Source: Rhipicephalus microplus (lineage: Eukaryota; Arthropoda; Arachnida; Ixodida; Ixodidae). From it: a stretch of 64,000 nucleotides of DNA. The position numbers and the translations under genes were made by a program. The stretch's first letter is position 1. Each line of letters opens with the position of its first letter. Below the pieces are notes generated by a model, which was given only the letters and a program-made list of their open reading frames with translations, was not told where the DNA came from and did no database searches. Shown here piece after piece: positions 34,208 through 47,492 of the stretch. The stretch lies in the NCBI RefSeq assembly GCF_043290135.1, contig NW_027464796.1, forward strand, positions 186,001 through 250,000, read 5' to 3'.

Positions 34208-36169
34208 GTGAAAGCACAAAGGGAAACAGGCTGCGAAGTTTCACCGAGCGTTTATTCGCCAGACTAGATTACAACCATCAGAAACTTTTTAAACATCATC
34301 ATAACTAAACTTTTGTGAAAAGTGAACCAATGACTTCTGTAGGTTAAACCAAATTCACAATTGCATTGGTTTTGAATTGCCCATGCCAGCACTGAGAAGT
34401 AGAAAGGAATTATGCACGCGAGCAGTATGCCTTTCTCGTCCCTGATTCTCCTTTGTCGTGAGAAACTCAACACAAAATGCACTTATAGTAGCAGCTGTGC
34501 ACAGCAAGTAAGTACTAACGCTCACTCACCTTTGTGAAAAGAGTATTCCGAATCCAGAGTAATAACCACCACAGCCACAGCGCTAACAACAAAATTGTGG
34601 CACGCACTATGATTGTAAGTTGACACGCGAGGCGAATCGCGAGAGGCATCTGAAGCAGAAAAGTATGCAGGCACAACATCCTATAAAGTTATAGTAAACT
34701 TGCGCACTGCAGCGATAGTTCCTCCACTCAAGTATGAGAGCTGCCGCGACGCACAGCCACTGTCATAGCTCACGAAAAAATACCATCGGATGCGAGGTCA
34801 TCGCTTATTTCTCTCGCAAGACCCGCGTTGTAACGTACGTATACACTGCTAGGACGGTCGTTACCGCATCAAAACATTGTCGTTGAAGGGCTAGTGGTGT
34901 ACTATATCCATGGCTAACGGTCACACTTGTGGTACGCACGTAAAAAGAATATAAGCAAACGTTAAGACGAAACAACTAAACGAGGTCGACGTGACCACAG
35001 AACACCTACCACGACGGAGACAAAGATTGGTCTGCATGCTGCGCCCTCTCCAAGTAAGAAGAAGAAAAAAATACGTGACCTCCGAAATGGCTAACGCGCG
35101 GCAAGTGTTTGCACTCTCAGAGGCTTCAAGAAAAAAAAAAGTAGCTGTGGCAGTGGTCGACAGATGGCGCAGCGTTCGAAATTCCGTGGGCTTGGGGGTA
35201 TTCGTTTTCGTGAAAACCTGATAAGCTCTAGTAATTATTCCGTTCATTAGTATGCAACCATTGATTAACTAAGGTTTGCCTTACCATCAGATACAATATA
35301 TTTACGTGTGCGCATGTTGTGGTAATGACACAAAACGTAAAAAAAGTGTAAGTAAACGTACTTGTAACCTGTGCCACTCAGGTCAGTCGAAATTTATCGC
35401 TATATAAGCTGATGCGCTTACATTGTAGGGTGTGAGTAAACACGTTGAGGTGTGGGCCGTTGATGTGAATGGTTGATTGTGCTCTTGTTGCGTACTTGTT
35501 AGCGTATACGCTAGTGTACTTGTTGCGTACTCTATGTGTACGATGTGACGATGTGTGCATGTGTAGCTATATTGATTGCATCAGCACATATTAGGCTTTC
35601 AGTGTCCGTAAGTAGTCCTGAATGGGTTGATGCGTAAACAATCCGCAAGGGAGCCGTGATAGTGGGTAGAATCAACGTACGTCGCGGCAGTCAACTTTTT
35701 TATTTTAGTTTTATTCAGTCCCTCCAGATGGCGCCACCTACCACCTACTTCATTGCTATGACGCTCTCACACCTCCAGTCATTTATATAACGTTGAACAT
35801 CTATCTATCAATGCTGCACTACGGATTCGGAATGGTTTCGCTGCGATCAAGTGTACCGTTTGGAGGCACATCTCGTGACCTGCGGACCCGTAAACGCATG
35901 GATAACGTCGCTACACTATGTGAATCTGCGAGAAATAAATACAGCAAGCCTAGCATGCGCTCTTCAGGTGAGGGCTCTGCAGAATCCGTGTCTTTCGGAG
36001 TGAACGTGGCTTCGCTGACCGAAGGAAACGTACTTGCTCCGTCGTTCTCTTTCGCGATGTGTTCACCGCCACAGGTTCGTCTGCTTGTTTTTATAATCAT
36101 TTCGTTCAATATCAAGCTCAGCGGGACCGTTTTTTGTAACTTTCAGTGCCGTGTACTCCTTACCAGTCG
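34208..36169. other. Unassigned stretch with a 14-bp palindrome
   Basis: No supported gene; the 162-codon plus-strand frame at 35793-36281 and its minus shadow have no domain. TAGCGTATACGCTA at 35500-35513 is a perfect palindrome flanked on both sides by TTGTTGCGTACT copies. Confidence 0.4.
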
Positions 36170-36351
36170 AGAATCGTTGCATTTGCTAAGCCTACTCGCT
36201 TCGCCGGGGGGCAGCCATGTTGATTTTCATAAGGAGGAACGTGTTTCTCCGTGGATGAGGGAGCAACGTTTCTCTATTTAAAGACGAACATTGGGGACAT
36301 CGCCGTTCCTCCCTAAATGGAGAGTACGTCACTGCATTTTTTTAAGAGTGT
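36170..36351. mobile_element. End of an element related to 33429-33874
   Basis: It ends AAGAGTGTA (36342-36350), nearly the right end of the 33429 element, and contains the same type of motif: GGAGGAACGTGTTTCTCC and GGAGCAACGTTTCTC. The matching left end was not found with confidence. Confidence 0.45.
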
Positions 36352-36589
36352 AGTTGCATTTTTTAGGTTATTTTGTCACAACTTTCTTTTTTTTTCTGCC
36401 AAAAACTTGTCCTGACGCAGTAGGATTCACATGCGGAGCCATTATATGTCTAAGTACGTAATTTTACAGTGAAAAATTTTATGAGATTACAACTCGGGTT
36501 TCACGCAGCACAGTATTTCATTGTCCGCCACCCCCAGTGTCCGTAACCACATCGCGCTAAATTAGCGAAAAACAGCGAGCATCAATAAC

Positions 36590-36655
36590 GCAGCAAGGCT
36601 CAAACCCGGGTCCGCTGGGTGCCAGCCTGGTAACAACCACTGAGCCAGCCAATTT
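36590..36655 (-). mobile_element. tRNA-derived SINE head, minus orientation
   Basis: On the minus strand TGGCTCAGTGGTTGTTACC is followed by GGACCCGGGTTTGAGCC, good A-box and B-box matches with tRNA-like spacing. Resembles the head at 3208-3262 on the other strand. Confidence 0.65.
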
Positions 36656-36862
36656 TTCGTTTCTTTAATGCACGAAATCTTCATTAGTAATTGTGAGCTA
36701 TGCACAGCATACTTCATTAGAAGTAAGGTAAACACCCACAAGCATCCAGAAAGGGAAGCCACTGCGGAACGGGTTCAAAAGTCTCCACAACACTGCGCGC
36801 TTGAGCAGCTGCTTCTCGGAAAACCGATCTCGTCGACCGTGGTGGCTCAGCGTGTCTGTCGA

Positions 36863-38600
36863 TCATGCGACTTTTCCATAGTGAATAAAGTCCCAGTAAC
36901 GTAAACAAATCATATTGAGTATTATCGGTCTGCCTCTTTTGGAAGGCAAGAACCTAGTACCATGAAGTGTGATTGGAAGTTCTTTTCTGATGGTTCTTTT
37001 TAAAATGTATCGAAAATAAAATGCGTCACGACAATGAATGAAACAATGCTCTATCATCTCGGGTTGGTTGCAGAGTATACAATTCACTGTCCAGGGTACT
37101 TATATTAATTTTTCATTCAGCCACGTTTTCACTAGCAGAGTGGAAATGTGCAGTTTGAAGAAAAATGTTTTCGTGGAGGGCGATATGCACGTTCTACGTG
37201 CAAGAAATAATAAATCATGACCAGACAAATGCGAAGACAGAATTCAATAAACGTGGTCAGGAAAAAGGTTATTGACAAGCGCAGCGGGGAATTTCGTTCT
37301 GTCAATACTATAGAAATACTCCAAACTAAATCTTGCTTTCAAAAAATTCACAATATCAACAAATTCTTTTACAAATCCCCACAATAGCGATTCCTTGGCC
37401 TGTTGCGACAAAAAGAAAATGTTGTTAACACAGACGGTTTCGAAAGACCACCTAAATAAGGGGTGGTACGCATCGTTGAGGTAGAAAAAATTGCGACACC
37501 AACTGTCGCACAAACAAATCCACCTGGCCGATCTCACCCTTTTCAAGCGGAAGAAGAAGGTTGTCTCTTTTCATGGTCTCCCTAAAAAAGCTCCAAATAA
37601 AGCAGACAAATATCCCATGAAAGTCTTAAATGTACACACGAGAGCAGTGCTAAACCTTCCGGACATAAATAAGATTCAATGCAAGAAATATGTTGCACGC
37701 TTTAGCTCTCGCAAAAAAAAAATAGAAAGCTCTCGTACGTTCGATGTTGCCAGCTTTCGGCGGATCGTAGTAATCGCAGAGGTCCAGTGTGGTCCGCTGT
37801 TATAATAGTTATCAAGAGGCGCCGCAAGATACCGCATACGAGTCACATTTCAATGGATATATAAGAAGACCGAAGAAGTTTGGGCCCACATGCCTAGCCA
37901 GAATCCTCTACTTTTATCAAAATTAACGCTGGCGCATGCGACTTCACATAAACGTAAAGTAGTGTGGACTGCTTCTTGAACGCTTGGTTTATCAACGTAA
38001 AAAAAAAGCAATGTCATCTGCATCAGCGAGAACTCTAACTTCCTCGGAGTCATATCGGTATCCTCTTATGCTAGAATTAAGAGGCACACTTAAACCTAAT
38101 GCTTTCAGACAAAATGCAAAGAAAAAAAGCGAAGACGGACATCCCTGACGTACAGATAAATTCAACTCTATTGTATTGAAAGAGTTCATTGTACAATTAT
38201 ATTTGTTGTGCTTTTCTTATAACGGAGTGAAATACTATTGTACACTACATCGCCCAACTGCAGGTGTCTTGGTAGCCAGAACAACAAAAAGCATGCTGTA
38301 CCTTATCAAAAGCTTTAGCAAGGTCTACCTGTAGGAGGGCTGCTAGGTCCATGCTAACATCAATACACTTAAGGACTCAACGTGCTATATGTATGTTTGT
38401 CTGTATAGAGCGACCTCGAACTGAACATGTTTGGTGGTTACCTACAAATTTAGAAATTACTGTTTGTAGCCGATTGGCCAGCGATTTCGTGATTATTTTG
38501 TCGGGAAGGAATTTTGTCGGGAATGATTTTGATGTCGGGAAAGCAATCGCATTAATACAATTTATAAAGCGTTTTAAAACACTGAAAGAACAACCAGTCG
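36863..38600 (-). pseudogene. L1/Tx1-like LINE reverse transcriptase to 3' end, relic
   Basis: Read from high to low: KIITKSLANRL and VGNHQTCSVRGRSI (about 38400-38490), motif A LQVDLAKAFDKV (about 38300-38331), LSVRQGCPSSLFFF (about 38120-38160), motif C in EEVRVLADADDIAFF (about 38005-38045), ASVNFDKSRGFWLG (about 37895-37940) and a C-terminal CILCNQPEMIEHCFIHC knuckle (about 37030-37080). This series fits L1/Tx1-type LINEs seen in ticks. The usual YADD reads DADD, so the active-site Tyr is lost. Frames shift between blocks; ORF1 and endonuclease are missing. Plus-strand frames at 37491 and 38351 are shadows. Confidence 0.8.
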
Positions 38601-41600
38601 ACGATTAATGCAAATAGCGTAATTATTGTGTTGTCCAATGCTCCAATCCTATATAAAAGCTTGTTTTTATTAAACTATTAACTTGGGCGCATACCGACTT
38701 CAGGCATTATTCCTCATTGTTGTCATTGTTGTCAGCGTAGCGATTTCCGGTCCACTACCCCAAAATTTTTACTCTTAAGGCCATAGTGGGCATCAAGCAA
38801 GTGTGCTAGCAGCAGTTGCCATATGAGTGTTTAGAAAGGCTCTGAAAGGCTGCTGTTCTAACTTTTGCTGTGTCTCTGCTGGCCTTCCACGCCGGCCTTG
38901 TGTTTTTTCTGTTTAATACCGCAGCTTATGAGCTGCACCTAAAGTAACAGACAGTTGCTAGGATCGACTGAGTTCAAATCTTGAAGTTGTGCTTGTGTCC
39001 AAGCTCAGTCTTTTGATACTGGCCTCCGCAACATGGTACACGATTACCTGTTCTTGAAAACTTGCAAGGATTACTGTTACCAGCCCTCAAGCATACGATG
39101 TTTCTGCTTCTTGAAGCAACATCAACAATGTGTTTGATTTTTAACTCACATGAACTGTATGGCACAGCTGCATGTTGTATGGAACTTGCAGTGCCTTCTT
39201 CTCTGTCTCTCTTTTTTTCTGTTTTGCGTGGCGTGTATGACTGCTGCGGTAGCTGTACTGTCGCTCTGTCTTTTCATGATAGATTCAAAAATATCCTCTG
39301 TAAAGCGAAAACTACTTTAGTTTTTGGTTTAGTAAGTAATGCTATAGTCCCCAAGGGTTTTTTCTAGAGCAGCAAATTTCTGGCGAATAACAGACAAGTT
39401 TGAGAGGACAGTCGCAATTAATCAACTGGATCAAGTACACCACAACGCAAGCAAAAACAACTGTTACCTAAAATACACGAAATCACAACGCCCTACGGTT
39501 TACACCAAAAGATTTGCGTTTCTCCAATATTTTGTCCGAGGAAGCAGCCCATCTTCGTTTCATGCGCAGGCATCTTACAAGTCTAGGCAAAACATTCTTC
39601 ATCTCCATCATTTCGCTCACAACAACCCCGTTCCAACAGCCCCTGTTCCTTTGAAAGCGAGCACTCACAACCACATTCCAAACACTTTCAGGCTCTTTCA
39701 CAGTTGTGGTTGAGCACAGCATCATTAGGATTTCGACGCGTAGTCAAACAAAAGTACCTCGTCGACGTTTCACTGATCCTGATGCCGGAACGGGAGTTGA
39801 ACGTCGGCAAGACGTCAGCATTTTTTATGAAGCGCGTGAGCGAATGTTGCCTTAAAGGAGCCGGAACGATGTTACTTTTCTGCATTCAGTTATATTTTCG
39901 CAAGATAAGAATATGTGCGTAGTTTTTGTTTTGTTAGTCCCGTTCTACCGCCATTTCGCAGAAAGAGCATTTCTTTGGAAAAACTTCAAAATCTTGCTCA
40001 TTTTGTCATTGAAAGACCTACCCGGCTGAAACCACCATCTTTATAGTCGAATTTAGTCTCCGCATAAGACTGGGGAAGTATTTTTAATTTTTTTATCAGT
40101 TTCTGTTACAAACTACTGGCGATTCGTGCAGCTTCAGCATCGGCTTAAAAATTATGACCCAAGAAACTTTCGTGTGTGTACGTGGGCGACTTTGCTTGGG
40201 CACGCGCGCCAGTGTGTGTGCATGTAGATACACAAGCAGACACAGTTCACATAATGCACACGAAACACACACACGAAAGACGGAAATGTCAAAGTGGAAG
40301 CAGCAAAATGGTAACACGTTGTGGGAAAAGCAGAATGAACAGGATAAGTGCCTCACACAAGGCTCTGACTGACGTTTTGATAAAAGGACCTCTAATTGTC
40401 AAAGTTGAAGGACCCTGAAAGGCAAATATAAGTTCTCGTATGAAAACTTCAGCCAAAAGCTTCTCTAAGACATTTTCTTTGGTCATCCTGCTGATCTAAC
40501 AAGTTACCAGATGCAAACTACAGACAAAATTCAAACTGCCAAGAGTCTAATTTCACGCACTTATCAATGAGGCACATACCTTGATGTTGTGATTCTTTAG
40601 GTTGCAAGGCACTATTTTAAATAAATCAACGAATAGTTTACGTTCAATTTGTTTTGCTTTTTCTGTGCTGTACTTTCCTTAACTCTGCGCAGTGCACAAT
40701 TATTCACTTGTGTGAGATGTCTTCTCGAAAGTTTCTAGCTTATATTTGCATAGAGATTCACAATAGATTGCGTCTCTCTACGGAAGTGGCATTGATCCGA
40801 GCGTTCTTGTGGCACACACGACGTCGATTTTTTTTTCTGCTTAGGTGGAGATATTTGTACCGCAAAAGACAAACGTTTTAAAACCAGGTGACATTGCTAC
40901 TAGCTGCGCGACAGTAAAAAGAAATAATTAATGAAGGGTTGTGAAGAATGTGCGGCAAATTCATTCACTTTTTATCTCCTAATATTAAAGCAAGTTGTTC
41001 AGAAATGATGTGCAATCATCATAACTCTAGCGAAAGTGCTGTAGAAAAACTAACTTTAGAGTTAACTTCAATTTAAAAGTTCCGCATCAGCTGTGGATCT
41101 ACTGGTTACAAAAGAAGAACTGGATATCTGCCTGAGCGTGATAAAAAATAAAAAGGTATTTCAAAAATGTAGGCACATTTAAAGCATGTGCCTTTCCGGT
41201 CTGTATAATTTACAAGAGATCAACTTCTTTTTAAAATTTGTCTTTTTACTTATGCATGTACGAGTAAGAATAGCAACTTAGTCAGGCTGGAAGCGCCTTT
41301 ATTTTTTTTTACTTGTCTATCAAAGCTTCTTCATAATAATGACTGAAACAATTATAAGTCAAGAACAAATGTTGGTAACATAATTGCAAAAGCAACCCAT
41401 TGAAGTAAAACAATAAACATACTGAAAGGCACGCCGCCTGATAGAACTAAGTATGTAGAACTTCTGAATAGTCAAGTTTCTCAACGTTTTAGTTAACAGA
41501 GCACAACCAGTGGTTGAAAGTTAGGAATGCCTAAAGCTACTTGCGAAAAAATATTAATAAAAGTTGAAGAAACTCGAGACCACCTAAATATTTTTTTTAA

Positions 41601-44600
41601 ATCATGCTTTCTTTAATGATGCACCAATTTTTATGGCACTGTTTTTTTTTACCGTGGCCGACTCAACTGTTAACAAGAAAAAACAAGATATTGCTTTTTC
41701 TGTCTGATAAAGCGTAAAGCACGAAGATTGAACATGCTCAACGTAAAATCGAGGAATAAAATCAGGCTCGCGCTACGTCAAAGTCCGCTCACTTTTAAAA
41801 ACCATCTAAAACTATGCTGAAAGAGGCTTCAATATCTGGTGTCCCTAGCAACTAATTAAAGTATAATGTAAGATTACCGTCTTTTCGGTGCATGCACTTC
41901 ACGTCACCTCGTTCTTGCATACAAAATTGACAATGACTGACAAAGAATAACTAGAATTCGTGAAACGTAAAAGAAAGATTTACGTGTGCAAAAAAAATGC
42001 GGCAAAGAACACTTTCTATATTTGGTGGAGTTTGTCGCCCATCCTATTCAAGCAGAAAAGTGAGAAAGTTTGCAAAAAAGGAAGAAAACAAAGGCCTAGA
42101 ATGAGGAATGATACTAGATACTAGAGCATGGAGCAAAATTATTTGGTGAGATTTGAAGTGCCACGAGAAATAGCTGCTGAGTGGAATGTTCTGGTACTTT
42201 CGACTATAAGAGGCAGAAATTCTGCGGGCACTAAGGTTAGCGCATGTCTGTGTGAAATTATTACCCGAAAGGTGCTTTTAGATGCTGAACATACATCTCG
42301 AATATCGCAACAAAATTACTGCTCTTATATAGAGGCCAGAAGCGAAATAGTCCAGTACGCATAAGGGTAACGTTTTTAGCACTTTACCAAAGTAACATAA
42401 GTGTTCAGGTTAGGCCTTGCAATGAATACATATGAAATTCGAGAGTTAGCCTAATAAAAACAATGGTCAATTATCTGCCAGTATTATTAAGAAAAATAAA
42501 GGATCAGTTGACCTAAATAAAAAATCTGATGGTTTGCTTGTGCGCTGCTGCAAAAGTACCTGGCATAGTACGGGCCGACCATGCGTCTTTATATAAGGCC
42601 TCTGTGATTGGTGGCCTCTGAAAGGCCTCTGCCGCCTTCCTATATTTGGCTTCTGAATTAACTGCGGCACAGCCACGTCACACTGCCTAGGTTTGTAATA
42701 GGACGTCTAGGAGGGCACCGAATCTGTAGTGATTCCTACAGCTTCTGTCCCAATTAACAATCACTTCTGAACTAATTTTATTGAAGCCAATGACAAATGC
42801 AAACGTTACGTCTACAGAAGTAAACAAAAACATCTCTAAAGGCTATAGGCTAGTGCCAATTAACATTCAATTCACCTATGAACGGTGACAAGCTAAGCAT
42901 AAAAAGTTAAAAGTACCACTGTCTTTATGTATTATGCGTCTCCAACTGTAGGCGCTCTTTACTATGCCGGAACAGTGATGATGAACCAATAACAAATTCA
43001 GCATAGCACCGTTTACTATGAGAGGTAATGTGCCACCCCACCGAAACTGGCAAAAGCTTTTTCGTCAAGAAGAAGCTAGGTGATTCTACGCAAGCTTGAA
43101 CAAAGCATGGCTGGTGGACCTCTCAATAGTCTTTCCAAATTTTTTATATTGTTGCCTGGCCAGTGTAAAGGAGAGAACCCGTAATCGGTTTTGCTTGGAA
43201 AATTTTTTTTCGTAGCGCACTAGATCGATAATGACGAAGGGGTGGAGTGCGCCGCTTACCTGCTTTGCTGTTTTTATTTTTATATAAAAATAATTACAAA
43301 AAGTACACGAAAGCTACGTACCTAACATTTGCTTAGCTAAATGTATGCGTACTTGCACTTAAGATCAAAAAATAATTTGACACTTTGAGTAGTGTGTATA
43401 CATTGAAAAGATACTCAAATTTGACCTAAAATACGTTATTTTGCCTAGTTTGCAGGCCTTTATTTCACAGAAGGCCCATGATAGAGTAGTGCAAATTACG
43501 CATTACTTTCTCAGCATGCCTATTTATAAAACTGCTTACATTAGTAACATTTTTCGATAAAAACATATAATCAAGGTAACTGTAAGTAAAGAGCATGAAA
43601 GAGAAACTTCTGACGACAATTAAAAAAAACAATCTTGATCTTTTTTTTATACTTTCCCCGCTTATTCTTCTGCAGATATGCTTTCACAATCAACAAAAAC
43701 ATTTTGCAATATTGGGTTTCACTTGCAGTTATACCGCTCGTCAAAAAGTGCCCTTGCGCTAGGATAGGCAACAATATCTTGGACTTACTGTCCGATAAGT
43801 ATGATATGAATGGCTGTACTAGAGTTTCTCGAAAGGCAAGCAGCACTGACATAGCTATCGACTGCACTAAGGACGCCAATCTGGGAATTGTTTGCTAACG
43901 GAAGCAGCCAGAGCGCGGGAACACCCTGCAAGCAAGCGCGCACAGTTTATGTTCCGGTGCGAAGAGGGCACGTCGAATGACCCCTTTGTGCAAGACTGAG
44001 CACAACATGTGTCTGAAGAATGTTTGAAATTTGTGATCGCGTGCGGCTTTTCAATTTGACATGATATTGTACTGAGTAAATATGTATTGCCACTGCAAAT
44101 CAGCAGTGATAAACACGGTAGTGAATGAAGGCACACCTTCGCGCAGACGCCACCATTGAGGGTTCCTTCTGTCCTGCTCCAGCAAAACTGAGCTCCAATC
44201 AGAAAAAAAGTTTAGTATTTAGAAGCTGACGGAGAACTTAGCTTCCTCAAACCTGTCGTGTTAAGATACAAAATGTAGCACTTTGTAATACAGGAAAAGC
44301 TACGTTCAAAATAAAATTTGCCCCACTATGACACAAGCGACACGCAAGCGATCGCATGGCTGTTAACGTCCAGCATCTTATCGACAAACATTTCATGCAT
44401 AGATTTATTTCTGGAACGTTTGCGAAAACTGCTTGCACGTGCATATTTTATCCCATGAAAATGCATAGTAGTAAATTTTCTGCCTTGTTACTTCCTCACA
44501 ATATTCACTGCACAAGAAAGGGAATGTTTCTTGCTCTTTTATTATCTAATTCAGATTACTCGGTGACATTGACGCATGGTACACCTGTGTACAAGCTTGA

Positions 44601-46228
44601 CTTAGTTTTTTTATTAACAAGGTACCCGTGTTTTTACCTTCGGTGTAAGAAAGGTTCAGAACAGCCTACAGAAATCAGAACCTCACCACTGTGTAGTGAT
44701 AGAAACACAATGAATAGATTCAAGAATCAAACAAGGCAGGTTTCTCACAATAACTTTCATCTCAGCTGTGATTACCATTTGATTGCCAACCACCGGACAA
44801 CAGCAAGTGCCTACCGAATCGTCAAAATGAGAAATCATTGGTGTACACAGTGCTGCCAATAAAGCACAGCAAAACGAAGCAGTGTACACCTTGTGCATCG
44901 GCACTGTAACATCACAAAATGAACATGCACAAATCTCATCAATTTGCCAAAATTGTCTTTTGATCTCACTTCAACATTGTTACAACTACAAATATATCAG
45001 TAAATCTACTATTAATGTGATGGTGAACCTGCCTTGGGACAGCAAAATGAAATTAGATAAACCTTAACCTTTACAAGCATTCTGGATTCATTTATTTGAT
45101 GGCATGATGTATAGCACCGCTTGCATAGCGATATCGGCACTCCTGCTGCCAGTCAACCGCGCTCAATCTAGCGCAATGGATCCGCAGGCAAGTAAATACA
45201 GCAGCAAACACCGGATTCATAGATCATACAGTAACGAAAATATCACATATGACAAAATGTAGTATGACGGATCGAAACCAGCTTTTTTCCTGCTGTGTTT
45301 GGTTTAAGGGCCGCTCTTCGCGAACAGTAAAGCAGGCGACAGTAGCACCCACTTAGAAACACGTCCGACGCTTTCACTCTGGATTCCGAGAAAGCGGGCC
45401 CGTATTTGCGGTGGCCTCTTTCGTGTGACTCATACATGAGGCGAAATCGATCTAGACATTTCTTGCTCTCCTGGAAGGTGTCTTTCGCGTTTCGTACGAT
45501 GAAACTCTTTGATACATTTCTATGGGACAGCTATATCGCAGCGTGACAGATAGTCTGAATGATCTATGTGTCGGTGCCGGCACACGATGCACAAATATGA
45601 ATCTTGATCGTAATATAATGCAGATTCTTCGAGCAGTAAAGAGTACAAAGTAAAAAATAGTGCTGAATCTGCATTGTGTCATACATTCATTACGTTATGA
45701 TTACCACTAGTCTTGTAACAACATCGGCGGCATTTTTGTTTCGAGTTGGGGTAGCACTACGCTAACGCCAATAAGTGAATAACTACTGAAATCAATCGTG
45801 CTCGGTGCACCGAAGCAGCACCGTTTCAGAAGAAAGCACTCAATACAATGAACAAATCACTCTCCTTGTGTGCTGAGTATGTTCGTCAACATTCGCAGTG
45901 AATATTCTTCTTCTGAAGGATTAGGTTCCCGGACATTTTTTGCGTGCCTATCACTGAAGTAAAAAACTCAAAGTGCAACCAAGAGCTTATATAAATCTTG
46001 TGAATGCAAAATACAAAGGCTGACTAGAGTGAGGAAAATGTCGCTTGATGGTGATGCCCATGGCCCTCAAGAAACATGCGATTTGCGAGCAGCTGTTCAT
46101 TCTTCCTACACACTCGCTTGCGCAAACGCACACGTTCCGCGGCATCTTAGCAAATATAGGAACTGAAGCGCCATTCTTCTGAATGGAGTGGCAGTTTTTT
46201 CTCTCAATGAGCTATTGCTTCCTTTACT
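38601..46228. other. Unassigned AT-rich stretch, 7.6 kb
   Basis: No gene or transposon domain recognised. Minor items: a CA-rich patch near 40200-40275, GGCCTCTG three times within 42596-42633, many T or A runs. The 168-codon plus frame at 44356-44862 and others have no domain. Confidence 0.45.
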
Positions 46229-46936
46229 TTAAGGGGACACTAAAGGCAACTATCAAGCCGACGTTTATTGTTGTAATAGCATTCCCGAAAAATCGTAGTG
46301 TTACTTTTGTGCCAAAAAAGAGCCATTTTTGTAATAAAATTACGTTTTAGCGTATGCATTGTGTTTGCGCACTTCATAATTCCCGCCTCAAAATGAGACC
46401 GACTGGACCGCCTCACGTCACTGTTGCCGTGCACAACGTTGCCCGGCTTTATTGCGCTAGTAGCAGCAAACCGAAAGCAGTGGAAGCCACAGCAGCAACA
46501 ACGGCCATTGATCAACTTCTCGTCATTGGCTCCGAGATTGCAGACGTTTTCTGGTTCAACTGCGCCCCGCTAGATGACACGACGTGTCCAGTGTAACAAC
46601 GCGAAAATTGAAGTTTTGAATCACTCGCGCCATTCCCATAGTAACATCCGATGGTTCGCTTTTCCATGAATCAACTCTAAACGAACAAGCAGATTTTTCT
46701 CGGAAGGTTTTTTATTTAGTGCAGCAAGATTGATTTCTAGCGAATAATTGTAGGCGGTCCGTCTAATGTCATCAGGATCATTTTGAAAACGTCCTACTGT
46801 GTCGCATAAGTTCTAGTGCATTTACCTTAATTTCTCCGTAAGTAAGGCACTGTTGTTCATAATATTGTCGTTTTACATGTTCTCCTATTTTGAACTTACA
46901 ATTTGACTCAAATTGTTATTTAATTTTAGTGTCCCT
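46229..46936. mobile_element. 0.7-kb TIR element (MITE-like)
   Basis: The left end reads TTAA then GGGGACACTAAAGG (46233-46246); the right end TTTTAGTGTCCCT (46924-46936) is its near inverse (GGGACACTAAA shared). A TTAA directly outside the left end would suit a piggyBac-type target, but the right flank is AAAA, so this is tentative. The middle (46370-46600) is richer in G and C. No transposase is encoded; the 80- and 91-codon frames inside overlap on opposite strands. The sequence resembles a dispersed repeat of metastriate ticks, from memory. Confidence 0.65.
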
Positions 46937-47204
46937 AAAAGAAAGAATGATGAACTACAGTTATCTGTCTTTGTGCACAAGTGCGCTTCCAAGCAATTCA
47001 CGGGAAAATAAGATCTAGCACTTTCAGTACGCCTAAGATCGTCTCAGTTTAAGAAGGCTAAGGAATCGAGCTGTTGTGTGAAAAAGCGGCTGTGTTGTCA
47101 ACCCAAAAAGCTTTGTTAGTTAGCCAGCTTTACCTGCGATACAATAGTGAAGCAGGTTTGGACTCCCTAAAGTCTTTCTCAACATATGTAGGACAGCACA
47201 TTGT
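46937..47204. other. Unassigned
   Basis: No gene or repeat recognised. Confidence 0.4.
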
Positions 47205-47485
47205 ATGAAAAAGCAATCGATTTGGCTAAACAAAAGATATTTGCTAACTTCCTGTAAGACGTGCGCTACCTATAAGGCAGAGTTGTATAAAAAATTAGGC
47301 TTGTTCAGGGCTTGTTCAAATCGATTTCATGTGAAGCAGTCCGTTGTATATTTTGCATTGTTTGGTGTTTTGTTTTGTTCGTTTAGTTACGAGTTGGCTC
47401 GACAAGATTTTGCAGTAGAATACACATCGCAGGCTTACAGGGCACGTCGACTATACTCGCGTTTAGATAAGTTAAAGGGTCAAAG
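47205..47485 (+). CDS. Candidate first coding exon with membrane anchor
   Basis: An open frame from Met 47205 holds a basic, Cys-containing N terminus (residues about 1-46), then a hydrophobic span VVYFALFGVLFCSFSY (about 48-63), then a charged segment ending SRLDKLKGQ. Right there lies CAAAG/GTAAGTA (47481-47492), a full match to the splice-donor consensus, with GT at 47486-47487. The shape is that of a type II membrane protein start, such as Golgi enzymes have, but no family is recognised. Without the splice the frame runs only one codon further to TAA. One such donor is expected by chance in a window of this size, so this is weak. Confidence 0.2.
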
Positions 47486-47492
47486 GTAAGTA

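Noticed and set aside
35793..36281. 162-codon plus frame and 98-codon minus shadow
   Set aside because: No known domain; its end enters a TIR-type repeat.
44356..44862. 168-codon plus frame
   Set aside because: Longest non-transposon frame in its region, but no domain, no splice support and residue use like random AT-rich DNA.
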